Of a DNA stretch of 64,000 bases, positions 12,901 through 27,900 are shown in pieces. The stretch is taken from positions 26,761,001 through 26,825,000 of the forward strand of contig JAVUNC010000004.1 in assembly GCA_032173965.1 (NCBI GenBank). The letters are read 5' to 3'. Origin of the DNA: Sitta carolinensis. Its lineage: Eukaryota; Chordata; Aves; Passeriformes; Sittidae. Below the pieces are notes generated by a model. That model worked only from the letters and a program-made list of their open reading frames with translations, was not told the origin of the DNA and did not search any database. A program made the position numbers and the translations under genes. The stretch's first letter is position 1; each line of letters begins with the position of its first letter.

Positions 12901-15900
12901 AATCGAGGTCAGGGGGAGGAGAGAGGAGGTCATGTGCACCAATGGGGCATCGAGGTTTGGGTGACACCCAGGCACACCCAGGGGGAGGTACAGTAAAGGG
13001 ACTGGCTCTGGGGAGGATTGACACAGAAGGGACTGGAACAAGGGCAGGGAAACAATGGCAGACAGGAAAAAGGGGCAAGAATAAAGGGCAGGGAATCACA
13101 ATAAAAGGTAACTTATAGGAGGATACAACTCTGGGGACAAACCAACTTGGGAGCAAACTATTAACATTAAATCTGAACAATAAATCTAATCGAACAAAAT
13201 TGACACATGTTGCAACAGAGGTGCTCCAGGTGCCAGAGCTGAGATTCCCCTGCAGCCCGTGGTGCAGCCCATGGTGAGGCAGCTGTGCCCCTGCAGCCCA
13301 CGGAGGGACACGGGGGTGCACAGATCCACCTGCAGCCCAGGGAGGAGACTACACTGGAGCAGGTGGATGCCCAAAGGAGGCTGTGACCCTGTGGGAGACC
13401 CATGGTGGAGCAGCCTGTCCTTGAAGGACTGCAACCTGTGGAAGAGACCCACACTGCAACAGATCAGGAAGAACCGTGGCCCTTGTGAAAGGTTCACACT
13501 GGAAAGGTCGGTGCAGGACTGTCTCCCATGGGAAGGAACCTGCTATGGAGCAGGGGAAGGACTCCTCCCCTGAAGAAGGAAGCAAAGGCAAAATTGGCAT
13601 GTGATGAACTGACCATAACACCCATTCCTCATATCCCTGCACTGCAATAGGGAACAAGAGGTAGAAAATTGGGGATAAAATTGAACCCAGGAAGGAGGGA
13701 CGTAAGGGGAAAAGTGCTTTTAAGATTTGTTTTGCTTCCAATTATCCTGCTCTGATTTTGTTAGTAATAAATTCAACTAATTTCCCTAAGTGAAATCTGT
13801 TTTGCCTGTGATAGTAATCATTGAGTGATCTCCCCCTGCCCTTATCTCAACTCATAATTTTCTCTCCTCTGTCTGGTTGCAGAGGGCACTGATGGGGTGG
13901 CTTCGATAGACACCTGGCATCTGGCCTGGGTCAACCCACCACATACATAAAGTTATTTTTTTACATGTTGGATTTTTTCCCCAAGAGTTTAGCAGAATAA
14001 GCTACTAGTAATAAATATGGTTATTTAATCTTTTTATGTTGTAATATTAAAAAACATACATCTCCAAGAACCATATATTATTAAATCCATATATCAATTT
14101 ATTGTTTAGTTGATAAAAGGCATTCATTTTTTAATTTAAAAGTACCATTTTTACAGCTGCCCTTAAAATGTGCTTGTTTTAGGAGAGACAATAGTGATCT
14201 AGACTGTCATTTTTCCTTTTAAAGAGTAGAGTGACTGTTCCTATGCTGTATAATTTATCTTAATATATGGCTATTAGGAAATAATTTTTTTTCATTTTAA
14301 TTATTATACTTATTCGATCTATCCTTGAATCTTTTATATGTTTATAAATTACATCTATGCTGTGGGAAAATCAGAAGCTGCTTCATTTTCAATTTGCAGA
14401 TATTGAAAGATTGGTAAATTTAGACCGGAACAGCTTTTTTCCTTTTTGTTTTTAATTACTAGTATTACTTACTAAACCAGTATTTCCCATATTCTTCAAA
14501 AATTACAGAAAATTATATGTCTGAATTAATGTTCCTTTCCTCATTTTACTTTTATGTTCCATTTTCATTTCCATGAAAATTTTGCCAATATGAAGACAGA
14601 TTACTACATATTCATTTCAAAGTAATTAAGACCCCTCCTAATCAATTGGTTTTTAAAGAAAATTGTGTCTAGAATAAGAGTTAATGCACTAGTACTTCAG
14701 TTTGATTGAGCCTGAATCTCTTTATAATGTCATTAAGATTTGTAATAATAACAGTCCTTGGCAGAAATATTCTAATATTCATTTGTCTTTGATTAAGTTT
14801 TAAATTGACCTTAAAATTAAGAGATTTTTGTTATGCTTCCTGTACTGAATTTTAGACTTACCTTGGGATACATATTCAATATAACAAATTCTTGAAGAAA
14901 AACACAGTTCAACATAAATGCAAAAAAACCCCTTCTATATGTAAACTATGGGAATTATCTTCTTTTTTTATTAAGTGTTTTCTTACTTTTGTATTTATAT
15001 GTTTTTGCTGGATTTTGCCCTGACACTTACTATTTTCTCAAAGCTCATATAGCTTATTTGAGTAAGTAAGCTTATGCTCAAGAAAACTATCCAGAAAATA
15101 TTAGGTGATTAAGACAAAAATTTCAATATTGCCACAACATTACATTTAATTTATTCTATACCATTTTGCTACTTTATACTGTGAGGAAAAGTGCTACCCT
15201 TTAAGATGTTGGTGTTGTGGGATTCAGGACATCCCTCTGGTTGTCCTGGAAAATTTATAAGTTACAAGAATTTAGATAGAATGATAATTAACGTATCACA
15301 GGGTGAAAAAGTAGAATTTTGGGATTTTAGAATGTGCGTTTAAGGGGCAAAGATGGAGGAAATAGGGTGTGTCCCTGTCCTTCTTCTTCATCTCTTGTTC
15401 TCCATCTTCTGCTGTGATGGTGGCACTTTTTAATTAGTCTAGAGTAAAGGTACACTGTCTAATATGTTTCATAGGTATTGGAGAGTTATTGTAAATAAAG
15501 AATATGTAATTTTTAGTATAAAAATAGTGCCGTCCCAAGGGCGGAGGGAGTTTGTCACAACCTGGACTGCAAAGAAGATCTCAGCAGGCTAGAGCCACAA
15601 ATATAAGATAACAAAGAATAAACAAGTCCTTTAAACAACAAGAGAACAGATGATCTCAACCTCTTCTTCTAACGCTGGGCTGGGGGAAACAGAAACTTTC
15701 ACAGAGACAGAGACAAGTTCAAGTCAGGTGGAAACAACAACAAAAAATATTTTTAAAAAACCCTGACAGGTGTAATCCAAAGATTTAAATTGAAATGAAG
15801 GCTATGGAATGTATTTAAACACAGAGCTTATGTTTCAACAGACCATAACAGGTCTATTCATATCAGTCTTGTCAGTCTGACCATCATGCTTCTGTCTACA

Positions 15901-18900
15901 GTAACACAAATCTGCCTTTTTATGTAGTCATGATAAAATTAAGAATCACTTTCTTCCAAAATCAACCAGGAGATTTTATTTCAGCTAGGAGATATAATTA
16001 GTCCTTAGAGGATTTTATTCTTCTCCTATCTTTACTTTGCAGGAGTTGAGGGATATAACCCTACTATATGTCTGTCTCTTCCCTTAGTATCATGTGTTAT
16101 CGAATGCTCAAGATAAGACAGCAGTCATTATTTCCAAACCCTCTGTCATCTTACAGTTCATGTAATTCTCTGCAGTTTGAATGAAACTGCATTTTACATA
16201 TATAAAAAATCCCACACATATGTAAATTTTTCCCCAAACATATAATTTTACTATATTCTTCAGGTTTTGTAAGTGTAAAGTCAATTGCACCTGAGTATTC
16301 AGATTTGTCCAGAAGTCCAATTTTATTTCATCTGCTCTACATTCTTACTAAACTGGTGGTACTCTAGGTAGATAAAATGTTTGTCTTAAAAATATTGAGA
16401 ATAGAAATTACTTTACTTTTACAGATGAGGAAACTTTTTAAATTTGCACGACACATAAGGGCCAGAACAAACATGGAAGTGGCAGCTCCTCTAAGCATTA
16501 AATATATATTGAACACATAGATATTTCCATTGCAAAGGTTGGAATTATGGTCTTGACTGCAAGTGCAGTATGAGATCTTGGCTCATAAAAAGAGAACATT
16601 TCAAAGTAAAATATGTGAGTGGAGTTCAATAAACTGCCGTATTATAAAGCTGTGGATAGATACTGAGAGAACTTTCAGGTGTGGTTTAATTCCCAACTCA
16701 TATGGGAATTATTTAAAAAAAACTGAATTGATGTCTGCTAAGCACATCTATTTACATCTTAGAACTGAAAAGAGAATGAAAAATAATTGAAAAGTACTTT
16801 TTAATTCCTATGTTTCCTTTTAAAAAGCAATAAACATTGGTCAGTATCTTGCAGTTCCCACAGTTTATGGTTACACTTTCAAATTTTTCATAGTAAGACC
16901 TAAAGGAAACAATGATTTTTTAAGCTTGCAGAGAATTTTGAAAAAGAAGTGTTTTAAGGGAAGCAATAAAATTCTTAAGATGTAGTTGTAGCCACTAAAA
17001 ATAATCATACATAGAATCACAGAATTAAGGCTCGATAAGACCTTCGAGATCATTGAGTCACACCGTTGATCAAACACCACCATGTCAGCTAAACTGTAAC
17101 ATTAAATCTCACATCCAGTTGCTTCTTGAACACCTCCAGGGATGGTGGCTCCACCACCTCCCTGGGCAGTCTATTCCAATGTCTAACATCCATTTCTGTG
17201 AAGAAACTCGTAATATCCAACCTTAACCTCCCCTGGCACAGCTAGAGGCTACGTCCTCTTGTCCTGTCACTGGTTGCCTGGGAGAAGATGCTGATCCCCA
17301 TGTGGCTACAGCTTCCTTTCAGGGAGTTTTAGAGAGAAAGTCTCCCCTGAGACTCTTTTTCTTCAACCAAAACATACCCACCTTCCTCAGCTGCCCCTAA
17401 TAAGACTTATTTTCCAGACCGTTCACCAGCTCCGTTTTCTGGACACACTCCATCATCCCAATATCTTTCTTGAAGTCAGGGGCCCAGAACGTCTTAGAAT
17501 GACTCCTCATTTGTGTTTGGATCACAGGTGGAGTTTCAAGGTATATAAACTATTTGGGGATGAGGTACCTCCATCCCTAGAGGTTTTCAGAATGTGATTT
17601 ACAATCTAACCAAAGCTTGTTTCTCCATGAAAAGTTGGGCTAGATGGCCTTATGGGATCCCTTCCAACCTGGACTGTTTTATGGTTCTATGATTCTGTTA
17701 TTTACACCTATCTTGTTGCACTACAAATATTAGTTATGATGAGTGATCTTAACAATTCTCTATGAGCTCCTGTTAATAAAAATATTAAAATTTGTAGCAT
17801 ACATTGAGTATTCAAATGGAAAAAAGAAATATTTTCTTTATTCCTTTTCATGTCTACCTGAGTACATTACAGAAAAAATAGGTGTTATTACATAAAGTAG
17901 CACAATTCAGTCCTGTTGGAAGTCACTAATTTAAAGATAACAAAATTTTGATTTATTTACAGTTCTTTCATAATTATTGGTCCAGAGCAAACAGGCATTA
18001 TCCTAGTTACAAAGTTATGATTAGATTTTGAAGTGTAAAGGAAGATAGCCCCTGTCTTAATCTGTTCACCTCCATTTTTTTTAAATATTTGTTTGGAAAA
18101 AAAAAAAAAAAAAGAACTTAAAAAAACTGCAGTGTATTAGTTGTTGGGCTGGGAAAGAAAAAAATAAATGTTAATGCATTAATATCATTATGTATTTATA
18201 CAGAGAGAAAAGAGTGCCAATTAATTACATCTATTTTTTGTTCATTAAGAAAATATTACAAATAGTAGCAATCTTTTCAATCTGTTTTGCTGGAAACTTT
18301 TTTGATGAAAAGCATAACTAAGATACCATCAGAAATGTAAAAGAAATGAAAGGATGCAAAAATATATACTTATTTTCTATCCACAACAAATAAGGTAAGA
18401 ATTAAATGCTGAATAATTATTTTTGACTAATACTAACCTTTAATTTCAAATTATTACTTACACAATTTCCAAAATGTTCTAAAATATTTGTTTGAATACA
18501 GCCTTTGTTTTTTACAATAAGGAAATATTATAATTTTAATGATCTGTAAGCTAAGAAAACAAGTAAAACTCAAGTATATAAATCCATAATTTTATTTTCT
18601 ATTCCTTTTCCCATTAGAAAATCTACTAATTATTCACATTATACCCAAATCAAGCAACTCATACAGTGAGTGTATATTGATACATATATATTCAGATAGA
18701 AAATTACTTTTTTTCCCATGTGACATTTATGATAGTCTGTGATATGTTTGTATGAATAAATTAAGTAAGTCTGAGGGATTTTAAAGGATTATTTACAGTA
18801 AAATGTTTTATTAGCTCCCATCAGCATCCTTGGCACACCATCACTTCCCGTACTAACTAGCCATAATGATGATTGCACCATTATGATGCTATGCCATGTA

Positions 18901-21900
18901 CAATATATTTGCACTCAGTATGACACTTTAAATCATAAAAATGTTAAAATATACCAGATGCTGAACAATTTAAGTATAAACCTTTGAACCAGTGAGTTTT
19001 TCAGTGTTATATTTCATATTCACTGATAAGTGTCTACTCATGGACTTCAAGGTGACATAAATATTGATTGCTCTTTGTAAATATGCTGCCTACTATGCAT
19101 AGTATATTTTTATGGTGCATACATTTCAATAAAATAATTGATAAAGCCTGTAAAACACTCATTATCATGTTTGTGTAGCTGTTTGGAAGGCTATATAGCA
19201 TTATGCATGGAGCTTTTAAAATAACCTTCATAATAAAAATGTGCAATGGTATTTTAGTTTAACCCATACCAAATTCTCATAGTCCACCTCATATGAATGA
19301 ATCCTGCCCTAATTTAATTTAAAAGGTCATTAAGGACTGTGAGAAGGATACAACCAATATATTTCTTCTAGAAAACTTTGGAAGTGCAAAACTAGTATTC
19401 ATTTCTATATGCTGTGAGCATTGAAGAGTAACTTGCAAGGCAAATTTAATTTTTTTTTTCTAACTGCATTTTCATCTCCCAATGAAGTACAATTAGTCTT
19501 GCCTTTTTGTTGTTGAATATAGTTTTTATTTTTGTTTGTAATGGAAATGAAATTTTTGTCATTCTTTCTGTGCATTGCTGTAACATGAGCTTTCTATCTA
19601 GTAACTTTTAAACATAACAAAGATTGCAAAGAGATTTTGTCTAAAGTTTTTCAAATTTCCTAATATAGCAGCTGCAAGTAGGGGAGAGAAGGAGACATCA
19701 GTGACTAAACCTATGAAGAACAAGAAAGGCAGAGCTCAGACATTACATGCTTTGTTGGACAATGACCAGACTAGTCAGATCACTCACTTTTACATGCTTA
19801 CATTACCCAGGAAAAAAGAATGTTAGCATGAGAATATATCAAGAATGAGTACTATGCTTAGGAAACCCATGTGAAATGAGGCTTCATCAGCTCACTGCTA
19901 TTTGAATAAGTTGTTTGATTTCCCAAAAAATGCTGGGGGAAATATATCGCTTTATCCTACCTCTGTGTATCCAATACATGGTGATAAACATGTGTAATTA
20001 AATCCATGAGATTTATCCATACACAATGCTCCTGGGGCACAGCTTATATTGTTGAATAGGCAGGCATCAATATCGAGTTCACATCTTTCACCTTCAAAAC
20101 CTGCACCACAAAGAGAATGTTTAATCACAGTTCATTCAGAATATTGACATTATGTCTGTTCAGGGTGTTAGCAGTTAACACCACTCTACTAGAGTTATTT
20201 GGCAGTTTTATTTCCTGAACAAAGTGAAAAAGTGGTTTTCTCCATAAAAATGTTCACTGCATTTGTTGAGATGCATTGCTATTTTTATGTCGCTATTTCT
20301 TAACATAAATGTTTGGATGACATTTTATTTGTTATGTTAGAAAATAGAATAAATTACCAATGGCTCACCTATAGGGCAAGTACACTTAAAATGATCTTCA
20401 TAGACAATACATGTTCCTCCATTTTCGCATGAATTGGAACCACAATTTTCAATTTGCACCTCGCAGAATTCTCCTGAGATAGGGAAAAGAAGTCCCAAAA
20501 ACATTAGGAATTAATATCACATTCTTAAGGAAACACCATAAGTCATATTACTAATACTGATAGAATAACTTTCTTTAAATAAGATCTCTGGAATATTGGT
20601 TAAAGATCTTGTTTATGCATTCAGACTCTTTTTTGCTCCACTTATTCATATAAAAAGTAGATCTGAGTGTTTTTTAAAAAAGGTCAAACCAAAAATACTT
20701 CTTCGGCATTTGAAACAATTGAGGATGCATCCAGAAGGGAATACAGAGCTGAAGAGGGTGGATTTTCCCTGGAATCAATTAACTGAAACAGATGTAATGC
20801 CTTTGTATTTTCTTCTCTTTCTTGTTTCATGAGTCAATCCTGATATGTACTCAAGACTTTTCAATCTATTATACACATATTTCATTATGTATTTTCTGAG
20901 CTCTATTTGGCTAGGAAAAGGCTAGTCCACATTTATCTGAGGTAACCTTTAGTGTGATTCACTGAACAACTTGATCATTTAGCTGAAAACTGTTTTTAGC
21001 TCAGCAGGAAGAAATAATTAAACTTGTAACTAGATGGTTCTAAAAAAATGTACTGAAGAGGAATGTATCTCTGGTAATGTAATATAAATCAATCAGGTTT
21101 ACCATTAGTCTTGGAAAACAAGTAGATTTGACAAAAACAAAGCACCTTTGCTTTTTATTCTTTTTCTTTTTGGTACAGAAAACAATTTAATGAATTCTGT
21201 GTATACTGATATTTTTACCACCTACTTGTTTGTAATCAGGGTTATTAACTTTAGGGCTTAAGCCGAAAACATAGAAGATCTGTACAGGAGAAAAATATTT
21301 GGGAAGAATATACAAAAAATGTGGATAATTTCTTAAATCAGACAATATGTCCTGTAAAATTTTAAGTTAATATTTTATTTGGAATTCTTCATATGTCAAA
21401 AATAAGGACATCAATTTACTTCAAATAACGAAATTGTTTTAAAATTTTTAATCATCTGTCCTTTTGATCTAAAGCTAGACGCAACAGGAAAACACTAATT
21501 TATAGGATAAAATTTGGTAAGAAAATGTCTCTCCTTCAGTATTTTCTGCCAATTTCATTCACTTTTAGTAAGCTGGAATGGAGTCCCAAATTAAGACCTA
21601 AGGACTGCTTCTTATGGACTTCTGCAAATGTAAACAGTAATATGGTGTGATCTTTTGGCCATTAGTCTGTTTTGTGACAACAGGTGTGAAACCACAAGTA
21701 GCAATCTCATGTTTTAACAGAGAGGCTGATCAGCACACTTTTAAGGATTTCTAATATTTATTCTATCCTTTCAATCCTCAATTATAAGTCACCCACTGGT
21801 AACACCTATCAACATTTTAACAGCCAAGAATATATTTTACTCTAATTTATAAAGCTTACTGGGTTAAAAGCATTTTCAAATAATGTATAATAATAGAGAA

Positions 21901-24900
21901 TATAGGATAATAGGAAATTACATACTTCTTGCTATTTATTATTATTATAATATATAATATTATATGGGAAACTATGGGCAACCTGAGCTTACATTTAAAA
22001 GACTCTCATTTGCTCTGTTCATATTGACTCTAATGGTAACCTAAAGTATCTGAATTTCTGGGGAGATATCATCATGATTAATACTTTTAGAAATACACAT
22101 TTCTTGTAATAGTGGCCAGCAAAAGGGTATGCTAACACATAGATATTTTCATTCCAAAAGCAACTCTATGTGCTGAGGAAGTTGCAACCTCCTAGGAATT
22201 GTGGAGTTTGTTTTGTTTTGTTTTTCTTAATGAGGTTTGGAAGGCAAAATCAGGAGGAAAAAAAAAAAAAAAAAAAAAAGGCTGGGAAAAAAACTTCAAC
22301 TCAATATGTATTTTGGATCAATTTTTTTCATGTTTATTCATGAGGATGGAATTGTCTTGTCCAAGAAACCCTTATGAATAAATATTAGTGCAACCCAACA
22401 GGCTTTAAGAATTATTTTGCTATAAATCTGAAATTCTTATAGCGGCTGTATCCTTTAAGCAAACTTTATGACTTTTCCCTGCCACAGTGAGGTCAAGAAA
22501 ACCTAGTAACTCAAAACTGTTATAAAATTTATTGGAATCTGGATACTGCTGAGAAATGCATAATTTATGGTATTAAAGTCTGATTAAGTGATAAATGGAT
22601 ATCAGGAGAGATCTCCACAGTAATCCACTTAGCTTTTAATGCCTAATTATCACTTCATAGTGAGTAAGGGTTGCGTAATTGAGAAGTGCAGTACTTAGAG
22701 AACTCAAACAAGTTTTTGTGCACAATTAAAAATGTTATTCTTCCATCAGGAATAAGTTCAACATGCTCAAGGAACAAAGGGAAAAATAAAGAAATTTTGC
22801 AACATTAGGAGGAAAAAAATTTTGATTAAAGATTATTGTTGCAGAGTTTATTTTTGTAAATGACATATATTTTTATCTAAGGATGTGTTTTCTTGAAAGT
22901 TAAATTGTTTAATTATTTTTCTTAATTTTCTTTTACTATGAATATATTGAGAAAAACTTCCGTGTCCTTCCTGATTCTTGCTCTGAGATACTTTTTACAG
23001 AATGTCTTTATATTTGTTTGAGATGTATTTTAATAACCTTGGCTCTTAAATGAACTCATTATTCTGGAACATACAATTAGACTTTTGACCATTTAATAGA
23101 TTATCTGTCCTTTCTCTTAGCTGCATTCAGGATTTAGCTGGGAATCTGGTCATAAAGATTCATCTCTTGGCAATGTCTTTTGCAGACCTCTCACAGAGTC
23201 TCTTATTCTCTTGTGAAGGTGTTTTTTGTGTCTTTGTTTTTTTGTTGGCCAATGTGCCCTTTATATATCTCATTTAAAAATCTGGTTCATATAAAAACTG
23301 CAGCAGGATACTAGGAGAATATGCAAAACAATTTTCATGCTTGGAACACAGAAATTTCATCTAGCTTAATCCTTTTCACTCATCATAAGTGAAATATGAA
23401 ATAGTACAGAACAATCGTTCACAGAGACACTCACTGAGAGAGGGCAGATTCCAGCCAGTGCATCCTACCTAGCCTGGGTAAAAAGCACCATACTTGCAGG
23501 TTCCTCTGCTCTCTGGAAGACACTTGAACGTCACACTTGGGTTCCAGAGAGAAGGTGGGGCTTTTTTAAGTTTTAGAAAATATTCCTGGGCAAATTGAGT
23601 CTAATTATTTAGATAATACAAGGATTCTGGATGGAGACTGAGATAATGGTTTATGAGCCTGGAGTAAAGGTAAATGTCAGTGCACCGAGGCAATAATCCA
23701 AATTTGGGTAGGTGACACAAAGATTGATTATGGGATAATAGAAAAGATTGGACTGAAAGAAACCTTTAAAGATCATTTAGTCAAAACCTCCTGCAGTGAG
23801 CAGGGACATCTTTAAATCAGGTTGTTCAGAGTCCAGTCCAACTTGTCCTTGAATGCTTCCAGAGATGGGGCATCTGTCACATCTATCATATTTCACAAAT
23901 TGGTGGGAAGTGCTGAGGAGAAAGGTATAATGAAAACAAATATAAAGAAGTCAAATATTTTAAAGAGACATGTATCTAAAGTGAGATATATCTCAGTAAA
24001 TATAGATGAAGGTAAGTATATTTCAGAAAAAGTAAACCTGAGCTATTCAGAGACTCCCAGAATGGGGACCAAAGTATAGAAGTTGTTGCTGAATTTAAAT
24101 TTCTGATGCAACTCTAGTTAAAAAACCCAAACAAACAAAACCAAAAAAAGAGATAGGTTTAAGTGCCTAAGAAGTCTGCTTACAAGACAAGAAAAATATA
24201 CATTAATAAGGGACATCATTAACAGAGATGAAGCCCTGCTTTAAGTCTGTAACAAAGTGGTATTGAATATTATATTTCGACAGAATGCATTTGGGTTTGG
24301 TTTTTTTAATAGAAGGAACAACTACTGAGCATTAAGGTTGACATATAGCATAAGAAAGTCTATATTATTTAGTTCATATATTAATATTATTTCAGCTTCA
24401 ATGGAGATACAGTAGGCTATGCCAGATAATGTTGTAAATTGTGTCTGAGAAAAAGGAAGCAATATGCGACAAGCCTGATTATCCATACTTTAAGAGGAAA
24501 TTTGATATTCAAAACTAAAATATGTAAGTCTGAGGTCTTTAAAAGACCTGAAACAGAGCTAGAGAGATCTGCTTTTTAATGAAAACAGTCACTAGATCTA
24601 CACTCTAGTGTTATTCATTTTCCAATGCTTTATATGTTTTTAAATATGTTATATCTACACTGCACATCTTATAGTGTTTTAAACCCATTAGTGTGATAGG
24701 TGATTTGCAACACTGTTGACAATTTTTACATCTTGGTAAAATCTGAAATGATGTATTTGGCTGAGTAAACAGAGATTCAGCTGAGAAGCAGAAAATAATG
24801 TCTCTATGATTATTATAGATAATTAACTTTTTTAAGCACTACAGCTTGTTCAGAAGACTTTTTGACTGATTTTGCATAAAAATTTTTCCATCCCTCATGT

Positions 24901-27900
24901 TTCCTATTGATGATATGATGGGTTTTTTTGAGTAATATATAGCTATTTGAATGTTCACTATCTATGCAGCTAGTTATCTGAATATTTAGAGAAAACTACA
25001 TTTTCCCTTGTCACTAACGGCAGATTCATATGTTTGGGAATGAGAATGAATAATGAAATAATGTTCTCAATAAGAGACTTCCAAACTATCCACAGAGAAA
25101 ACCTTTTAAGTTTTACTCTGATTGAGTGAAAAAGGAAAGGATAGACATCAATAGCTGTAAATTCAGGAGAGTCAGACAAACTAACTTCCCGACAGGTAAA
25201 TCTTCAAGTCGTATGCCTTAATAAAATGAGTCATGGTAGGTAGGTAGGAAGTGAGAAGCAGGAGAATGAAATGGCAAGCTGTTTAATATACACCTGAACT
25301 TGAGGTCAGACTTTCACAGGAACACATTGAGAATAGGAAATCCTCCTGCTATGTCCCTGAAACTTTGCTACTTTTTAGATATTCAGTTAATGATGTAAAA
25401 TGTCCCTTCAGTTTGAGTTCTGGGCTCATAGTCCCACAAAGACAAGTAGCTTGTATTCAAAAAACACAAAGTGGATAGAGGTGGGTGAAAGTAATGTTTG
25501 GAGTTCCTGAGCAGATCTTGCTATCTGGAGGATTCCATATGACAAGTTTAAGGGCATATTTTAAAGCATGTATTCCAGTTGAGAACTTTACTAATTATAT
25601 GCTTAGAAATCCAGACCTTGATACAGCCATGTTTCTTAAAAAACTGCATCCTTAAGTTAACCATAACTATTCTCAATGAACAAAAATTCCATCAAAATTC
25701 CTACTTATTCAAATGGCAAAAATATCTTGTGCACAAAAAATTAAACCAGAAACTGAACTATTAGAAAATATGAACATACTCATAAATAGCCTCTTGCACT
25801 GACGGCATTTTGTTCCATTTTAGAAGCAGGCAGGACTTAAATACTGACACTACATTTCTCCTTGAATTTTCATGTAGAATGTTTTTATAGTCTTTTGGCT
25901 TTTCATGCAATTGCTGCATGCCAAAATAATAGAAGTATTACCAGCACAAAAATTTCAACAGTCTTAGTATTTTATGTGGAAACTGAGACCTGAGGAAGAA
26001 TTGTTGACTTGAATGACTTGAATGACTGTAGATCACAGTCTATTCAGAGTAACTACAAGTATGCTACAGCAGGCATTAGCCCTAGCCCTGTTCAGGAGTT
26101 TATCTGCTTCAAATTAAATATTATGCCACTATGGACAATGTGTCCTTTCTATTTTTTCCTTGTTTACTTCTCTACCATTTCATTACAATTAGTACAGTTG
26201 AATACCCTAAGCTGTTGTGTTTTCATGTAACTCATCGTGCTATCGTCTTAGGTGAGAGATCTTCTTAAGGATCAGTCTCCTTACAACACACCTTCTGGTG
26301 AGGCATCACCTTGAGTCCTGAGTGCAGTTTTGGGCACCACAAAATGAGATGGATATAAAGCTACTGGAGAGCATACAAAGAAGGGCCACAAAGAGGTGAA
26401 AGGATCTAGAAAGGAAACCATATGAAAAGCAGCTGAGATCATTTGGTCTGTTCAGAAGAGGCTGAGGGGAGACCTCAATGTGATTTTCAACATTCTTACA
26501 AGGGGAAGAGAAGGAGCAGATACCAGTCTCTTCTCTGTGGTGACCAGTGACAGGACTCAAGCAAACGACAAGAAGCTGAGTTGAGGAAGGTTTAAGTTGA
26601 AGGTTCTTCCCCCAGAGGGTGGCTGGGCACTGGAACAGGCTCCCCAGGGAATTGGTCACAGCACCAAACCTGACAGCACTCAAGAAAGGTTTATGAAATC
26701 TTTGTAAAATATTCAAAAATATGATTTTTGGCATGGTCTTTTGCAGAGACTGGACTTGGGCATGGTGATCTTTGTGAGTCCCTTCTAATTCAGTATATGC
26801 TATCATTCTGACTTGTAGAGTCAGTATAACTCATGTTTTTTCTTCATGTTTTACTGACATTGGAAGAGACCTGAAATGGAGCAAACATAAAGAAACATGC
26901 TAGCTAAAACTATTTTCCTTTCACGCTAACTAATTCTATATGGACACACCTCCTAAATGGCATTTTAAAAGGCAGGTAAGGTTTCTGGGCATCTGCTTAA
27001 GAGGATTAGAATAAGAAGTACTCCAGTTGTTACTGCTTTCTGTCAGTTATCTCTGGAAGTTTTTCTTTAATAAAAATTTAGTCTTCTGAAAAGCAACAAG
27101 CTGTTCCCTTTTTATTCACCTGCAAATCTAAGTATTCTGAGTGAATTCCTATAGCACCACTTAACAAGTCACTTCTTTTATTCCATTATTTCACTTCATG
27201 GTAGTTGATATTTGGGATTTATGTGCCCTAACCATTTCTCTTTCAGAGGTGACAATGGCAATAACATATAAAGTGCAATGAACAAAGCTTAAAATGGCAG
27301 CATCTGTTGCTGAGACAGATACTGCTGTGTAATTCCAGTATGCTCCTACAATATAGGGGCCTCCCATAGTGCTTCAAAAATTCCTTTACTTGCTCAAATT
27401 TAATATTAGAGCTGTGTGGGAAAAACAAACAAACAAACCCAAAAGCAAAAAAAAAATTACTATTCTATCTATTTGACTTTTGAGACTTATGAGATTACCA
27501 CTGTACTTTGATATGAAACAAAGACCTTCCCTAAATATTTTAGAAATGGTTGAACTCTTGCCTGCTAGCAGCAAGTACTGAGTGAATTCCTTATTTTGCT
27601 TCACATATGTGAACAGCTTTTGCTTGACCTAATGATTTGTCTTTATCTCAAGTTTTCTTACTTTTGTGCCTCTGATTCTTTCCAACATCTTACTGGGGAA
27701 GAGTGAACAACCAGATGTTTAGTACTTAGCTTCGCACCAGGGTTAAAAATATCACCACTGTATCCTTGAGAACAAGAGTTTAAAAACGTGGATTTGACCA
27801 GAGAGAAGGAATAAAATTAGGCCATGTAATTTCTTTGTTCACTAGTATAAACGTTGCCTTTACTAGGCTGTGAAAGATACAGGAACTTGTATATACCATA

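Larger units (their letters stand above)
12221..19960 (-). other. EYS: EYS intron between window exons 6 and 7
   Basis: This 7740-bp intron begins (in transcript order) after a weak GTAGGA donor. It contains a pair of diverging CR1 pieces (17010-17698), one solo LTR (15216-15715), and an LTR with a second LTR inside it (12246-13943) next to the acceptor of exon 7. The rest is AT-rich with no identifiable feature. Confidence 0.85.

Noticed and set aside
12020..13741. Open frames of 95-169 codons on both strands
   Set aside because: Apart from the EYS exon at 12054-12220 they lie in the two LTRs, on both strands and in several overlapping frames. They result from the higher GC content and carry no recognisable domain.
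26306..26806. 166-codon minus-strand open frame
   Set aside because: It is the antisense of a plus-strand CR1 3' end.
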